The position numbers and the translations under genes are program-made. A stretch of DNA of 64,000 bases, from contig NZ_CP036264.1 of NCBI RefSeq assembly GCF_008035925.1, positions 9,265,615 through 9,329,614 on the forward strand, given 5' to 3'. Positions 34,354 through 43,502 of the stretch are shown here, piece after piece; position 1 is the stretch's first letter, and each line of letters opens with the position of its first letter. This stretch comes from Stieleria maiorica (lineage in GTDB: Bacteria; Planctomycetota; Planctomycetia; Pirellulales; Pirellulaceae). Below the pieces are notes generated by a model. The model was given only the letters and a program-made list of their open reading frames with translations, made no database searches and had not been told where the DNA came from.

Positions 34354-35673
34354 TTAAACGCGATCGACGTAGCGATTGACGACGCTTTCGAGCAACTCTT
34401 GTCGGCCGCTGACGTTGGGTGCCGCGTCGCCTTTTTCCAGCATGTAGGTTTCCAGGTCGGCGAAGTTGACTTCACCGGCTTCGATCTTGGCACCGATGCC
34501 GCTGTCGAAGCTGCTGTACCGATCGCTGATGAAACCTTCCAGGGCGTTGTCGGCGCGGATGGCCGCGGCGATTTTCAGTCCCTTGGCGTAGGCGTCCATC
34601 GATCCGACGTGGGCGTAGAACAGATCGATCGGTTCGAAGGATTCGCGACGGACCTTGGCATCAAAGTTCACGCCACCGCTGCCCAGACCGCCGTGTTTGA
34701 GGATGTAATACATCATCTGGGTCGTCAGGTAGTAATCGGTCGCGAACTGGTCGGTGTCCCAGCCCAGCAGCATGTCGCCGGTGTTGGCATCGATGCTGCC
34801 CAAGGCGCCCTGGGCGCCGGCGTAATCGATTTCGTGCATCATGGTGTGACCGGCCAGCGTCGCATGGTTGGTTTCCAAGTTCAGCTTGAAGTGGTCGGTC
34901 AAGTCATAGGCCCGCAGGAAGTTCATGCAGGCGGCCGCGTCGCTGTCGTATTGATGCTTGGTCGGCTCTTTCGGCTTCGGCTCGATCAGGAATTGGCCCT
35001 TGAACCCGATTTCTTTGGCGTAGTCGACGGCCATGTGAAAGAACTTGGCCAGGTGGTCCAGTTCACGCTTCATGTCGGTGTTGTAAAGGTTTTGGTAACC
35101 TTCACGGCCGCCCCAGAACACATAGTTCTCCCCGCCCAGTCGCTGCGTGACTTCAAGGGCTTTTTTGACTTGTGCCGCCGCGTAAGCGAACACGTCGGCG
35201 TTGCAGGTGGTTGCCGCCCCGTGCATGAAGCGTGGGTTGGAGAACATGTTGGCGGTGCCCCACAGCAGTTTGACGCCGCTGCGTTTTTGTTCCTCTTCCA
35301 GCACGTCGGCGACGGCGTCAAAATTGGCGTTGGTTTCACGCAGCGAGCTGCCTTCCGGGGCGACGTCGCGGTCGTGAAACGCGTAGTAGGGGGCCTGCAG
35401 TTTTTCGAACAATTCGAACGCCACTCGGGCACGGTTCTGGGCGTTCTCGACCGACTCGCTGCCATCATCCCAAGGCCGCACCGCCGTGCCGGGGCCGAAG
35501 GGGTCGCTGCCGGTGCCGCGGAACGTGTGCCAGTACACGATCGAGAACCGGAAGTGGTCCTTCATCGTCTTGCCTTCGACGACTTCTTCGGGGTTGTACC
35601 AGCGAAACGCCAGTGGGTTATCGCTCTGGGGGCCTTCGTACTGGACGGTCGAAATGTCGGGAAACGCTGACAT
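34354..35673 (-). CDS. xylA: Xylose isomerase
   Basis: 439 aa, type II xylose isomerase length. Converts D-xylose to D-xylulose (and glucose to fructose) using two divalent metals. Motifs seen: FRFSIVYWHTFRGTGSDPFG, catalytic His region APYYAFHDRDVAPEG, VFWGGREGYQNLYNTD, metal-binding FLIEPKPKEPTKHQYD and LETNHATLAGHTMMHEIDY. ATG 35673 starts the conserved N-terminus; the frame upstream to 35733 looks non-coding. Converges on the ROK gene, and together they point to pentose/hexose use. Confidence 0.97.
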   Translation of the reverse strand: MSAFPDISTVQYEGPQSDNPLAFRWYNPEEVVEGKTMKDHFRFSIVYWHTFRGTGSDPFGPGTAVRPWDDGSESVENAQNRARVAFELFEKLQAPYYAFHDRDVAPEGSSLRETNANFDAVADVLEEEQKRSGVKLLWGTANMFSNPRFMHGAATTCNADVFAYAAAQVKKALEVTQRLGGENYVFWGGREGYQNLYNTDMKRELDHLAKFFHMAVDYAKEIGFKGQFLIEPKPKEPTKHQYDSDAAACMNFLRAYDLTDHFKLNLETNHATLAGHTMMHEIDYAGAQGALGSIDANTGDMLLGWDTDQFATDYYLTTQMMYYILKHGGLGSGGVNFDAKVRRESFEPIDLFYAHVGSMDAYAKGLKIAAAIRADNALEGFISDRYSSFDSGIGAKIEAGEVNFADLETYMLEKGDAAPNVSGRQELLESVVNRYVDRV

Positions 35674-35883
35674 GAAAAGATCTGGGGATGGAAGGTGGTA
35701 TGAAAGAATCGCCAAGGAGGGAGTGCGAATCAACAGCGTCCAGTTTTGAAACCTTGACGCTCCTCAACAAGCCGATAAGTCGCCAAGATGATACTCACGC
35801 TCATTCCGCTGGGAAAGAATCTCAATGCCGGGTCGGTGTCTCGTGTCCGGGGGATGGGAATCAGGGGAGGAGGTGGCAGGAGG

Positions 35884-36038
35884 ATGGGGAGCAGAATGAG
35901 AAGGGGCAAGACGATGGGGGCAAAACGATGGGGGCAAAACGATGGGGGCAGAATGATGGTGGGGCAGAATGATGGTGGGGCAGAGTGATGGTGGGGCGGA
36001 GTGATGGTGGGGCGGAGTGATGAGGGGCAGAATGGTGA
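35884..36038. repeat. 14-16-nt tandem array (GGGGCAAAACGATG family), copy 2
   Basis: About ten units. It starts as 14-mers CAAAACGATGGGGG and drifts to 16-mers CAGAATGATGGTGGGG, CAGAGTGATGGTGGGG and CGGAGTGATGGTGGGG. Lies in the 550-base gap between xylA and the EF-hand gene, which holds no gene that I can see. Confidence 0.92.
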
Positions 36039-36220
36039 GGAGGCGTGAGCTGCCGTTCAACACGCGTTTGAATACCAGCCGGGGATCCGTGGGCACGCCC
36101 TGCCATCCGTGGGCATGATTCATCCTGGCGAGGGAGAGTGCAGGCTGGGGGTTGCAGAGATGCGTCGAACAAGGCCTGACTGGACAGCGTTAACTGAATG
36201 TCGCTAGGTTTGACCGACCT

Positions 36221-38107
36221 TCATTGGTCGCCGCCTCGTTTGCCTAGGGCATTCTTGTATTCTTGAATGGCGGCGGCACGTTCGGTCATTTGTCGGCGTT
36301 TTTCCTCGTCGCTCATTTTCTGCCATTCTTCCGGCGACGGCTTGCGCAGCTTCTGGGCGTACTCCGCTTTTCGCTCGGGGGTCCAAAATCCAGAAGCGGA
36401 TGGCTTGACGTCCTTGCCCATCGACAGCGCCTTGATCGCGAATGACGAATCGCTACGCGTCGGCGAAGGTTGTTCAGTCCCGACCGCCGTCGTCTGCGAT
36501 TCGGTCACGTCCGCTTCGCCGGTCAGGGTCTCCTCTGCCGGCGTGTCGTCGATTTCGGGGCGGTCGAGCAACGACTCTTCATCCGGTCGTGCGATCAGGG
36601 ACCAGCGGTGCAGCATGCCGAAGCGATCGCTGCGGGAGCAGCGGATGGTCAACTGCCAGACGCCATGGATGCTCTTGCCGTTGAACGCGCTCAAGCTGGG
36701 TTGTCGTTTCGTCAGACCTTCGGGTTGGAAGGAGCCTTCGAAGGGTGGTCGCGCTTTGACGATCGGCGTGGAAGCCTGGTCGTCGAAGACGGTGTTGTCG
36801 AAGTGGTCGTCTCGGCCGCCGATTTGAGTGAACAATTCGATCCGTGTGCCATCGGGGCCGGTCAGGTAGGCGTCCAGGCCGGAGACGTTGGTGTGTGTCA
36901 GCGACAGTTGCAGGTTCAGGTCTGCAACCAGAAAGTTTTCCGGGATGTCGATTTCCGAAACAATGGTTTTTTTGGGCGGCAAGATTTCGGCGTCACGATT
37001 TTCAAACCTGCCGCCCATCATGGACTTCGACGCGAGCACTTCTTCCGGCGCGAGCAGTCCGTCTCGGTTGGCATCGAGCGCGACGAATTCGGCGACCCGT
37101 GCGTCGGTCAACTCGGTCGCAAACTCGGTCAGGTCGACCTGCTTGTCGCGGTTGACATCCAGTTCGTAGAACCAGCCGGGCAGACCTTCCATCAGGTCAC
37201 CGGTCTGATCCTGCAGGTTCTTGAAGTAGGCGAACAGCTCGTCGCGTGAGAGTTCACCGTTTTGATCGGCATCGATGGCGCCGGTGGGCAGGCCCAGATC
37301 GATCGTCTCTTCCAGTTCCAGCCGACCGTTGCGATTCGCATCGAACCGTCCCAGCACGGCGGCGGTCAACCAGAAACGGTCGCCGCCGGATCGCCACCAT
37401 TCGGATCGCTCGCGCCGCCGTCGATCGTCTTCGCTTTCTTTTTCGCTGCGCCGGACCCCCATCCCGGTTCGTCGGGCGCGTTGCCGCAGTTCGTCCGACT
37501 CGTCGCTCAGCATCCGTCGTCGGGCGTAGCGCTGGGCGAGTTCCAGGCGGCTGAGTTGGTCGTCCTTGTTCAGGTCCATGCTAAACGGATCGCGATGCGT
37601 CCAGCGGGCCCGTGAGGCTTCGTATCGACTGAGGTAGCCGTCGCGGTCGCGGTCGTAACGCTCGAGCGTTTCGTCGGCTTCTTCCAGGTCTTGGTGTTGG
37701 TACGGGTATTTGACCTCCGACAAACCGAACTCCGGCACCACGGGATCCTCGTCTTGCGGCCGGAAATCCTTCACCGCTCGATCGCGGCTGGCGCGAACTC
37801 GTTCGCCGGCAACCCCGTTTTTGAGTGCGTGATAGATGCGGGCTGCTTCCTGCCAGTTTTCGATGCGGTTGGGGCGATCCAGCGACATGCGTCGCGCTTC
37901 GGCGATCCGTTCAAAGTACGGTCGAGAGAGTGTCGTGATCTCCTCGGGTTCGATGTAACCGTTCTCGTTGCGATCGAGCAGGTCCAGGGATTCACGCAGG
38001 CCGGCTTGGGCATGTGCTGTTGTTGCGTCCAAGGTGTGGGCGACGGCGCACACGATTAAACAGATCAAACAAACGGCCGGCCGCAACTGCGGTCGAGCAC
38101 GAGACAT
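36221..38107 (-). CDS. Exported protein with seven EF-hands and a P-domain
   Basis: 628 aa. Signal peptide (PAVCLICLIVCAVAHTLDAT). Seven 12-residue calcium loops follow: DRNENGYIEPEE, DRDRDGYLSRYE, DLNKDDQLSRLE, DANRNGRLELEE, DADQNGELSRDE, DVNRDKQVDLTE, DANRDGLLAPEE. Then comes a proprotein-convertase P-domain (VSGLDAYLTGPDGTRIELFT ... SIHGVWQLTIRCSRSDRFGM), a beta-sandwich usually found beside subtilases. There is no protease domain here. The C-terminus is charged. Likely a calcium-binding periplasmic or surface protein. ATG 38107 starts the signal peptide; the upstream frame crosses a family D repeat. Confidence 0.9.
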   Translation of the reverse strand: MSRARPQLRPAVCLICLIVCAVAHTLDATTAHAQAGLRESLDLLDRNENGYIEPEEITTLSRPYFERIAEARRMSLDRPNRIENWQEAARIYHALKNGVAGERVRASRDRAVKDFRPQDEDPVVPEFGLSEVKYPYQHQDLEEADETLERYDRDRDGYLSRYEASRARWTHRDPFSMDLNKDDQLSRLELAQRYARRRMLSDESDELRQRARRTGMGVRRSEKESEDDRRRRERSEWWRSGGDRFWLTAAVLGRFDANRNGRLELEETIDLGLPTGAIDADQNGELSRDELFAYFKNLQDQTGDLMEGLPGWFYELDVNRDKQVDLTEFATELTDARVAEFVALDANRDGLLAPEEVLASKSMMGGRFENRDAEILPPKKTIVSEIDIPENFLVADLNLQLSLTHTNVSGLDAYLTGPDGTRIELFTQIGGRDDHFDNTVFDDQASTPIVKARPPFEGSFQPEGLTKRQPSLSAFNGKSIHGVWQLTIRCSRSDRFGMLHRWSLIARPDEESLLDRPEIDDTPAEETLTGEADVTESQTTAVGTEQPSPTRSDSSFAIKALSMGKDVKPSASGFWTPERKAEYAQKLRKPSPEEWQKMSDEEKRRQMTERAAAIQEYKNALGKRGGDQ

Positions 38108-38122
38108 CGACAATCGTCGGTC

Positions 38123-38190
38123 CAGCGTAGCTACCTTCGCCAGAAGGCGGTTCCCCTGCGTTTCCCACGCTCCGGCGAGCGTCGCTACGT
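38123..38190. repeat. Dispersed palindromic repeat, family D
   Basis: GTAGCTACCTTCGCCAGAAGG ... CCACGCTCCGGCGAGCGTCGCTACG. A related copy in opposite orientation lies at 49931..49995 inside or at the start of a pseudopilin gene. Confidence 0.8.
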
Positions 38191-38259
38191 CAAACTGACG
38201 CCGTCTAGCGGTGCAACGATTCATCGGCTGATCGGTCAGCCCGAGCAGTTGGTTTGGCA

Positions 38260-40899
38260 CTATCGCTTTCCGTTGGTCGAGGAAGACGAACGCGAGGAGG
38301 TGGCGCGCGAGGCCGAAGCGGACACGCGTGAACTCGATCGGGAGCGACCGTCACTTTGGCCCAGGAAGATCTCTTGCAACACCGTTTCCAGCACCTCGCT
38401 ATTGCTCGGTGTGATGACTTGGATCATCTGTTCGCCGCGGATGTCGATGGTCTTGACCAATGCCTCGACTTCTTTGAACAACGGATCGGGGGCGGTCACG
38501 ATCAGCGAATTGCTGGGCTCGTGAACGGCCAGCGTCATTTTGGGTTCCAAATCGCGGGCCTGTTGGGCGGCCGGCTTGGCGGCTTTCTTACCCTCCGACT
38601 TCTTGTCCTTGGGCGAGTCTTGTTCCTCATTGCGAGCCGCATCGGCCCGGGTCGCGCCACCGCCTCCGGGAGCGCCGGGGCCTGTGGTTGCTGCGGCGAC
38701 CCTTCCGGCAAACGCCTGCCGGATCGCCGCTTCGACTTCCACGGCCTTGGAATTCTGTAGCTCGATCACGTGCGATGTGCCGTAGGTTTCGATCGCGGTG
38801 ATGCTGCTGTCTTTTTCGATGATCCGCAGGTAGTTTTCGATCAGTTCGACGTCGTCGACGGTCCCTTGAACGATCAACCGGTTCAGCCGGGAGTCGGCGA
38901 CCACGGTTGCTGACCCGGCGATCAACGTGATCGTGCCCTCGCGGTTGGTGATCAGGCTGCCCAAAAAGGAGTCAGTCGGGGAGGAGATCGACGCGTTGAC
39001 CAGGGTGTCGCTACTGCCGGCCACCGCTTCGCCGCCGTCCAGCAATTCGGCCAGCATCCGAATGGCGTCATCGGGGCGAGTGTATTTGAGATAGAAAACG
39101 ATGGGTTCGGCCGGCAGCGCGGTTCCCGGTCCGGCCAGCGTTTCCAGGTGATCTTGGAATTGGTTCAAGACATCAACGTCATCGCACTGGATCAACAGTC
39201 CGCGGGTGGTCAATTGGCATTCAATCGCGGACTTGGTGACGTCGGCAGCGGGCGTTTGCAGCAGGCGCCCGCGGTCGGAAATCGAAACGAACTGGGGCGG
39301 CGTCTTGCTCTCCAAAGCATCCAAAAAGTCATCGCCGCGTTGTGATCGTTCGTCTGCAGCATCATGAACGACGCGTTCTCGTCGTCCGCTGTCGGCGGAA
39401 TCTTCGGATTCAAAGAACACGATCGGATTGGGCAATCGCCAGAACCGGGCGGCCAGCATCAACGATTGCTTGGCATGGTTGCCGGTCAGGGGCAGCAGGC
39501 GGATGCTTTCGCTGGAAGCGACCGAGTCTTGTTTCTTGTCCAGACCTTCAACGATCTGTTTGATCTCGTCGATTTGTGACTGTCGGCCGCGGACGAACAG
39601 ACGTCGGTTTTCCGGGTCGGCGTCGATCTTCGGCGGTGGCAACGGCATTTCGTCTCGATCGCGATCCCGTCGATCGTTGTCCTCAAACTCATACGGCAGA
39701 TCCAGCATCTGTTCGACCAGCGCGATCGCCACGTAGGGATCCACGGTCTTCAACTCGATGACTTCGAATCGCGCTTCGTCGGCGGCCAGTTTTTCGACCG
39801 TCTGTGCGATTTCTTCTTGGATCGACGGCGGGGCGAGGGCGACAATGGTGCCCGCGGTGACATCCTTGGAAATCCTGATGTCCTTGCCCGCGAGCAGGGT
39901 TTGCAACACGTCGTAGGCCAAGTCGACGTTGCCGCCGGCGACTTCATGCGTTTGCAGTTGGGCGTTGGTTTCGGTGTCGGTCAGCGAGGGGGCCGGAACA
40001 TCGATCGACTCGACCAGCTTTTCGATCAGCTTGACCTTGTCTTCGATGCCGGTCACGAAGATGTTCTTGCCTTCCAGGTCGGCCGACAGACTGACGTCGA
40101 TGCCGATCATTTCTCCGGTGGCCAGACCCAGGTGCGGGCGGGCGACCAACAACACGTCTTCCGCCTCGACGTGTTTCAGCGGAAAACTCTTGACGATCGT
40201 GCCGTTGTCCAATTTAGATGGTTCAAAAGAATCCAGAATCGCTTTGACGTTTCGGAGCTTTGCCACCGTGTCGGTCACCATCAACTGATTCGTCTTGTTG
40301 AAGACCGCGGGCGTCATCATCAGCTTGATGGCGCCGAGTTCCTCCACCGCGTCTTCGGCCGAGAGGGCGCCCAGCGGGAACAGGCATTTGACGACGTCAT
40401 GGCTGTTTCGATCGGCCAATTCGTCGGCGCGAATCAATTCGGCCAGCGCGTCGAGTTGTTGCAGACTTCGCGGATCGCTCAGGTTGATGACCGACAGCAG
40501 GTTGCCGCTGCGCACCAAGGTGTATCCCTGGGGCAACAGAAACAAATTGATACGATCGATCGCTTCTTGGTGCGTGAATGAGTTCGGGTCGCTGTAGGTG
40601 AAGCTGCCGGCGGGGACTCCGTCGATGTGCAGTGCCAGATTGGCTTCTTCGGCGATCCAGTCGATGACGTCCCGCCAGGGCACTCCGGTGAATGCGAATC
40701 GGACTTCGTCGGATTGGGCAGTGGCGTCGGGAGTCGCTGGCGGAGCGGGAAGCTCCGGAATCGGCAGCTCTTGGGCCGGCAGCGAGGGCATCGTGATGAT
40801 TCCGCCGGCCAGAATTCCGCCGGCCACTGCGCCGACAAAAACGAGACGAAAGACGCATTGGCCCGGGGAGGAGAGGCGGGCATGCCGTGATCGATTCAT
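38260..40899 (-). CDS. Secretin N-domain (NolW-like) protein lacking the channel domain
   Basis: 879 aa. Signal/TM segment (VFVGAVAGGILAGGIITM), an N0-like domain (VRFAFTGVPWRDVIDWIAEE), then several secretin N1/NolW-type repeats, each with the pattern of alpha/beta ring-building motifs (e.g. AVFNKTNQLMVTDTVAKLRN, DSRLNRLIVQGTVDDVELIE, PSNSLIVTAPDPLFKEVEAL). No C-terminal secretin beta-barrel domain is present; it ends in a Ser/Arg-rich tail (SRSSSRVSASASRATSSR). It is probably a periplasmic ring or scaffold of a secretion-like machine rather than a pore. Lies upstream of the EF-hand gene, same strand. Confidence 0.88.
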   Translation of the reverse strand: MNRSRHARLSSPGQCVFRLVFVGAVAGGILAGGIITMPSLPAQELPIPELPAPPATPDATAQSDEVRFAFTGVPWRDVIDWIAEEANLALHIDGVPAGSFTYSDPNSFTHQEAIDRINLFLLPQGYTLVRSGNLLSVINLSDPRSLQQLDALAELIRADELADRNSHDVVKCLFPLGALSAEDAVEELGAIKLMMTPAVFNKTNQLMVTDTVAKLRNVKAILDSFEPSKLDNGTIVKSFPLKHVEAEDVLLVARPHLGLATGEMIGIDVSLSADLEGKNIFVTGIEDKVKLIEKLVESIDVPAPSLTDTETNAQLQTHEVAGGNVDLAYDVLQTLLAGKDIRISKDVTAGTIVALAPPSIQEEIAQTVEKLAADEARFEVIELKTVDPYVAIALVEQMLDLPYEFEDNDRRDRDRDEMPLPPPKIDADPENRRLFVRGRQSQIDEIKQIVEGLDKKQDSVASSESIRLLPLTGNHAKQSLMLAARFWRLPNPIVFFESEDSADSGRRERVVHDAADERSQRGDDFLDALESKTPPQFVSISDRGRLLQTPAADVTKSAIECQLTTRGLLIQCDDVDVLNQFQDHLETLAGPGTALPAEPIVFYLKYTRPDDAIRMLAELLDGGEAVAGSSDTLVNASISSPTDSFLGSLITNREGTITLIAGSATVVADSRLNRLIVQGTVDDVELIENYLRIIEKDSSITAIETYGTSHVIELQNSKAVEVEAAIRQAFAGRVAAATTGPGAPGGGGATRADAARNEEQDSPKDKKSEGKKAAKPAAQQARDLEPKMTLAVHEPSNSLIVTAPDPLFKEVEALVKTIDIRGEQMIQVITPSNSEVLETVLQEIFLGQSDGRSRSSSRVSASASRATSSRSSSSTNGKR

Positions 40900-41051
40900 T
40901 CGGCAACTCGTTGATCGATGGAAACGCCCGCTTTCGGTTCAAGCTTGCGTTGGGGTGGGGCGGGACGCTGGCGGGGGACCGGGTGGGACCGATCGCAGCG
41001 TGGGTGGGACACTATAGAGGGTAGTGAAGCTGGCGACGAAGTCAATCTTGA

Positions 41052-41876
41052 TCAGCTGGTGAACTTGATCAGCAGCCAGTCGCCCAGGCGCGGAAAGGCG
41101 TTCCCGAGCACGATCAACAGTCTCAGATAACCGGGCAGGATGACGTCGGTGCGGCGTCGCCGGGCGCATTGCAGCACGATTCGGGCGACACGCTGCGGCG
41201 CCAGACCCTTGACTTTGGTGCCGCCGCCGGGGGCGGAGGCGGAGGCGGGCAGGGAACCATCGGCGCGGTCGCGATAGCGTGTGCCGGCGTCCTCGCGGCG
41301 AATCGGACCGGGGCTGACCAGGGCGACGTGGATTCCCCGCTCCCGCCATTCCAACCGCAGTTGCTGCGTCAGCCCGGTCAGCGCGTGTTTGGCCACGTTG
41401 TACCCCCCCAGGTACCGCGCGCCGACTTTGCCGGCCAGTGAACCGATGTTGACGACGCTGCCACCGGAGCGTTCCAGCAATCCGCGCAAGGCTTGGCAGC
41501 AGAGCAGGGCGGTGGTCACATTCTGGTCGATCAGCTCGCGCAGACGTTCCGCGTCCAGTTCATCCGCCAGACCGCGATCGCTGGCACCGACGCAATTGAC
41601 CAGGCTATCAAGACGCCCGAATTGACGCTCGACCTCGGTTGCGATGCGATCGCATTCACTGCGTCGACCGACGTCACCGGGCAACGTGGCGATGCTTCGT
41701 CCGGGACGCGACTGAAGCTGTTGTTTTGCCGCATCGAGTCGCTCGGCGGACCGGCCGACGATGATGACTTGGTAACCGGCGTCGGCGAACGTTTCTGCGA
41801 TCACCGACCCCAACCCGGCGGAGCCTCCGGTGACAAGTACGACCGGTCGGCTGGGGGATGGTGGTGAGTCGGGCAA
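41052..41876 (-). CDS. SDR-family oxidoreductase
   Basis: 274 aa short-chain dehydrogenase: LVTGGSAGLGSVIAETF (cofactor loop), NCVGASDRG in place of NNAG, GSVVNIGSLAGKVG (Ser) and YNVAKHALTG (Tyr/Lys). The C-terminus is extended and hydrophobic (GYLRLLIVLGNAFPRLGDWL), which may bind the membrane, as in SDRs acting on lipids. TTG 41876 is the only start available near the conserved N-terminus and has a poor binding site. Divergent from pyruvate kinase. Confidence 0.88.
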   Translation of the reverse strand: MPDSPPSPSRPVVLVTGGSAGLGSVIAETFADAGYQVIIVGRSAERLDAAKQQLQSRPGRSIATLPGDVGRRSECDRIATEVERQFGRLDSLVNCVGASDRGLADELDAERLRELIDQNVTTALLCCQALRGLLERSGGSVVNIGSLAGKVGARYLGGYNVAKHALTGLTQQLRLEWRERGIHVALVSPGPIRREDAGTRYRDRADGSLPASASAPGGGTKVKGLAPQRVARIVLQCARRRRTDVILPGYLRLLIVLGNAFPRLGDWLLIKFTS

Positions 41877-42065
41877 CGGGCCGGCCGAGGGGAGGGGGGA
41901 GAGCAGGGCAGGGAAGGGCAGGGCGAGCTAAGGGAACATCGTTCCCATTGTAGGCAAAGTAACGGGGATCGAAAGTGACCCCCAGGCCGCCTTTCTTTGC
42001 AGATTCTGCCATCCACGTTACAACGGTCCCCATCGATCGATGGAAACGCCACCACCAGACAACCA

Positions 42066-43502
42066 ATGACCATGCCCAGTCCGACGCTTCATCAGTCATG
42101 CACCAAGATCGTCGCCACGGTCGGCCCGGCCTGTGATTCGCCCGAACAGCTTGCCGAGTTGATTCGGGCCGGCGCGGACGTGTTTCGAATCAACACGGCG
42201 CACGGAGAGATCGCCGATCACGAAAAGAAAGTCACGGCGATCCGGCAAGCATCGGAGCTGACCGGCACGCCGGTCGGGATCTTGTTGGACCTGGCCGGGC
42301 CGAAGATCCGTTTGGGAGAATTGGTCTGCGATCCGCTGCAGTGTGACGTGGGGATGGAGCTGACGTTCATCCGTGAAGGTGAACCGGCGACGGCACACGA
42401 GCTGACGGCGACCTACCCCAAGCTGATCGACGAATTGCGGCCCGGCAATCGCGTGATGCTGGCCGACGGGTTGGTCTCGTTGGAGGTGGTTTCGGTCGAT
42501 CGCGAGCGCGCGGTCTGCCGCGTCACCGCCGCCGGCGAAGTCCGCAGCCGCCAAGGGATCAATTTGCCCGGTGTCAAGTTGTCGGTTTCGGCGCTGCAAC
42601 GCAAGGACATTAAGAATGCCATCTGGGCCGCCGATCATCACATCGATTTCATCAGCCTGTCGTTCGTGCGGACCGCCGAAGACGTCTACTCGCTCAAGAG
42701 TGTCCTGACGGCGCACGATTGCGAAGCGTTGGTGATCGCGAAGATCGAAAAGCCGGAAGCGATGGAGAATCTGGAAGACATCGTCGACGTTGCCGACGGG
42801 ATCATGGTCGCACGCGGCGACTTGGGGGTCGAAATCGATGTCGCCGAAACCCCGATGGCGCAAAAGCGGATCATTCAGGTTTGCAAGGACAAGGTCAAAC
42901 CGGTGATCGTCGCGACGCAAATGTTGGAATCGATGCATCACAGTTCGCGGCCGACCCGTGCCGAAGCGAGCGATGTCGCCAACGCAATTCTGGATGGTGC
43001 CGATGCCTGCATGCTGAGCGGTGAGACGGCGGTGGGGGATCATCCGATCAAAGCGGTTCAAATGATGAGCCGCATCATGCAGTTCACCGAGAAATCGCTG
43101 CGGCACGACATGTCCGACCGCACGATCACCAATCGCGTGCATCCGATCACCACGGCGGTCACCTACGCGGCGACAAACATTGCCGAGGCGATCGGCGCGG
43201 CGATGATCATCATCGCCACCAAAAGCGGTGGCACGGCGTGGGTCAAAAGTAAGTCCCGTAGTTTGATTCCCACGCTGGGCGTCAGTGATTGCGAGGCGAC
43301 GTTGCGGCGGATCAACTTGTTCTGGGGGATCAAGCCTCGCAAGGTCTCTCAAATGGAACACCCCGCCATGATCCGCGCCGAAGTGTGTCAGTGGGCCAAG
43401 GCAAAAGGTCACCTCAAGACCGGTGATCGCATCGTCTTCGTCAGCGGCAGCGGTGTGGTTGAAAACGCGCACAATTCCGTCGTCGTCCATACGGTGGAAT
43501 GA
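42066..43502 (+). CDS. pyk: Pyruvate kinase
   Basis: 478 aa, normal size. Last step of glycolysis: phosphoenolpyruvate and ADP to pyruvate and ATP. Seen: KIVATVGPACDSPEQLAELI, FRINTAHGEIADH (usual NFSHG region altered to NTAHG), LLDLAGPKIRLGEL, the Lys-containing AKIEKPEAMENL, MVARGDLGVEIDV, NAILDGADACMLSGETAVGD. ATG 42066 or ATG 42072 starts the protein. The stop codon overlaps the start of the next gene (ATGA), so the kinase-like protein below is translationally coupled. Confidence 0.96.
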   Translation: MTMPSPTLHQSCTKIVATVGPACDSPEQLAELIRAGADVFRINTAHGEIADHEKKVTAIRQASELTGTPVGILLDLAGPKIRLGELVCDPLQCDVGMELTFIREGEPATAHELTATYPKLIDELRPGNRVMLADGLVSLEVVSVDRERAVCRVTAAGEVRSRQGINLPGVKLSVSALQRKDIKNAIWAADHHIDFISLSFVRTAEDVYSLKSVLTAHDCEALVIAKIEKPEAMENLEDIVDVADGIMVARGDLGVEIDVAETPMAQKRIIQVCKDKVKPVIVATQMLESMHHSSRPTRAEASDVANAILDGADACMLSGETAVGDHPIKAVQMMSRIMQFTEKSLRHDMSDRTITNRVHPITTAVTYAATNIAEAIGAAMIIIATKSGGTAWVKSKSRSLIPTLGVSDCEATLRRINLFWGIKPRKVSQMEHPAMIRAEVCQWAKAKGHLKTGDRIVFVSGSGVVENAHNSVVVHTVE

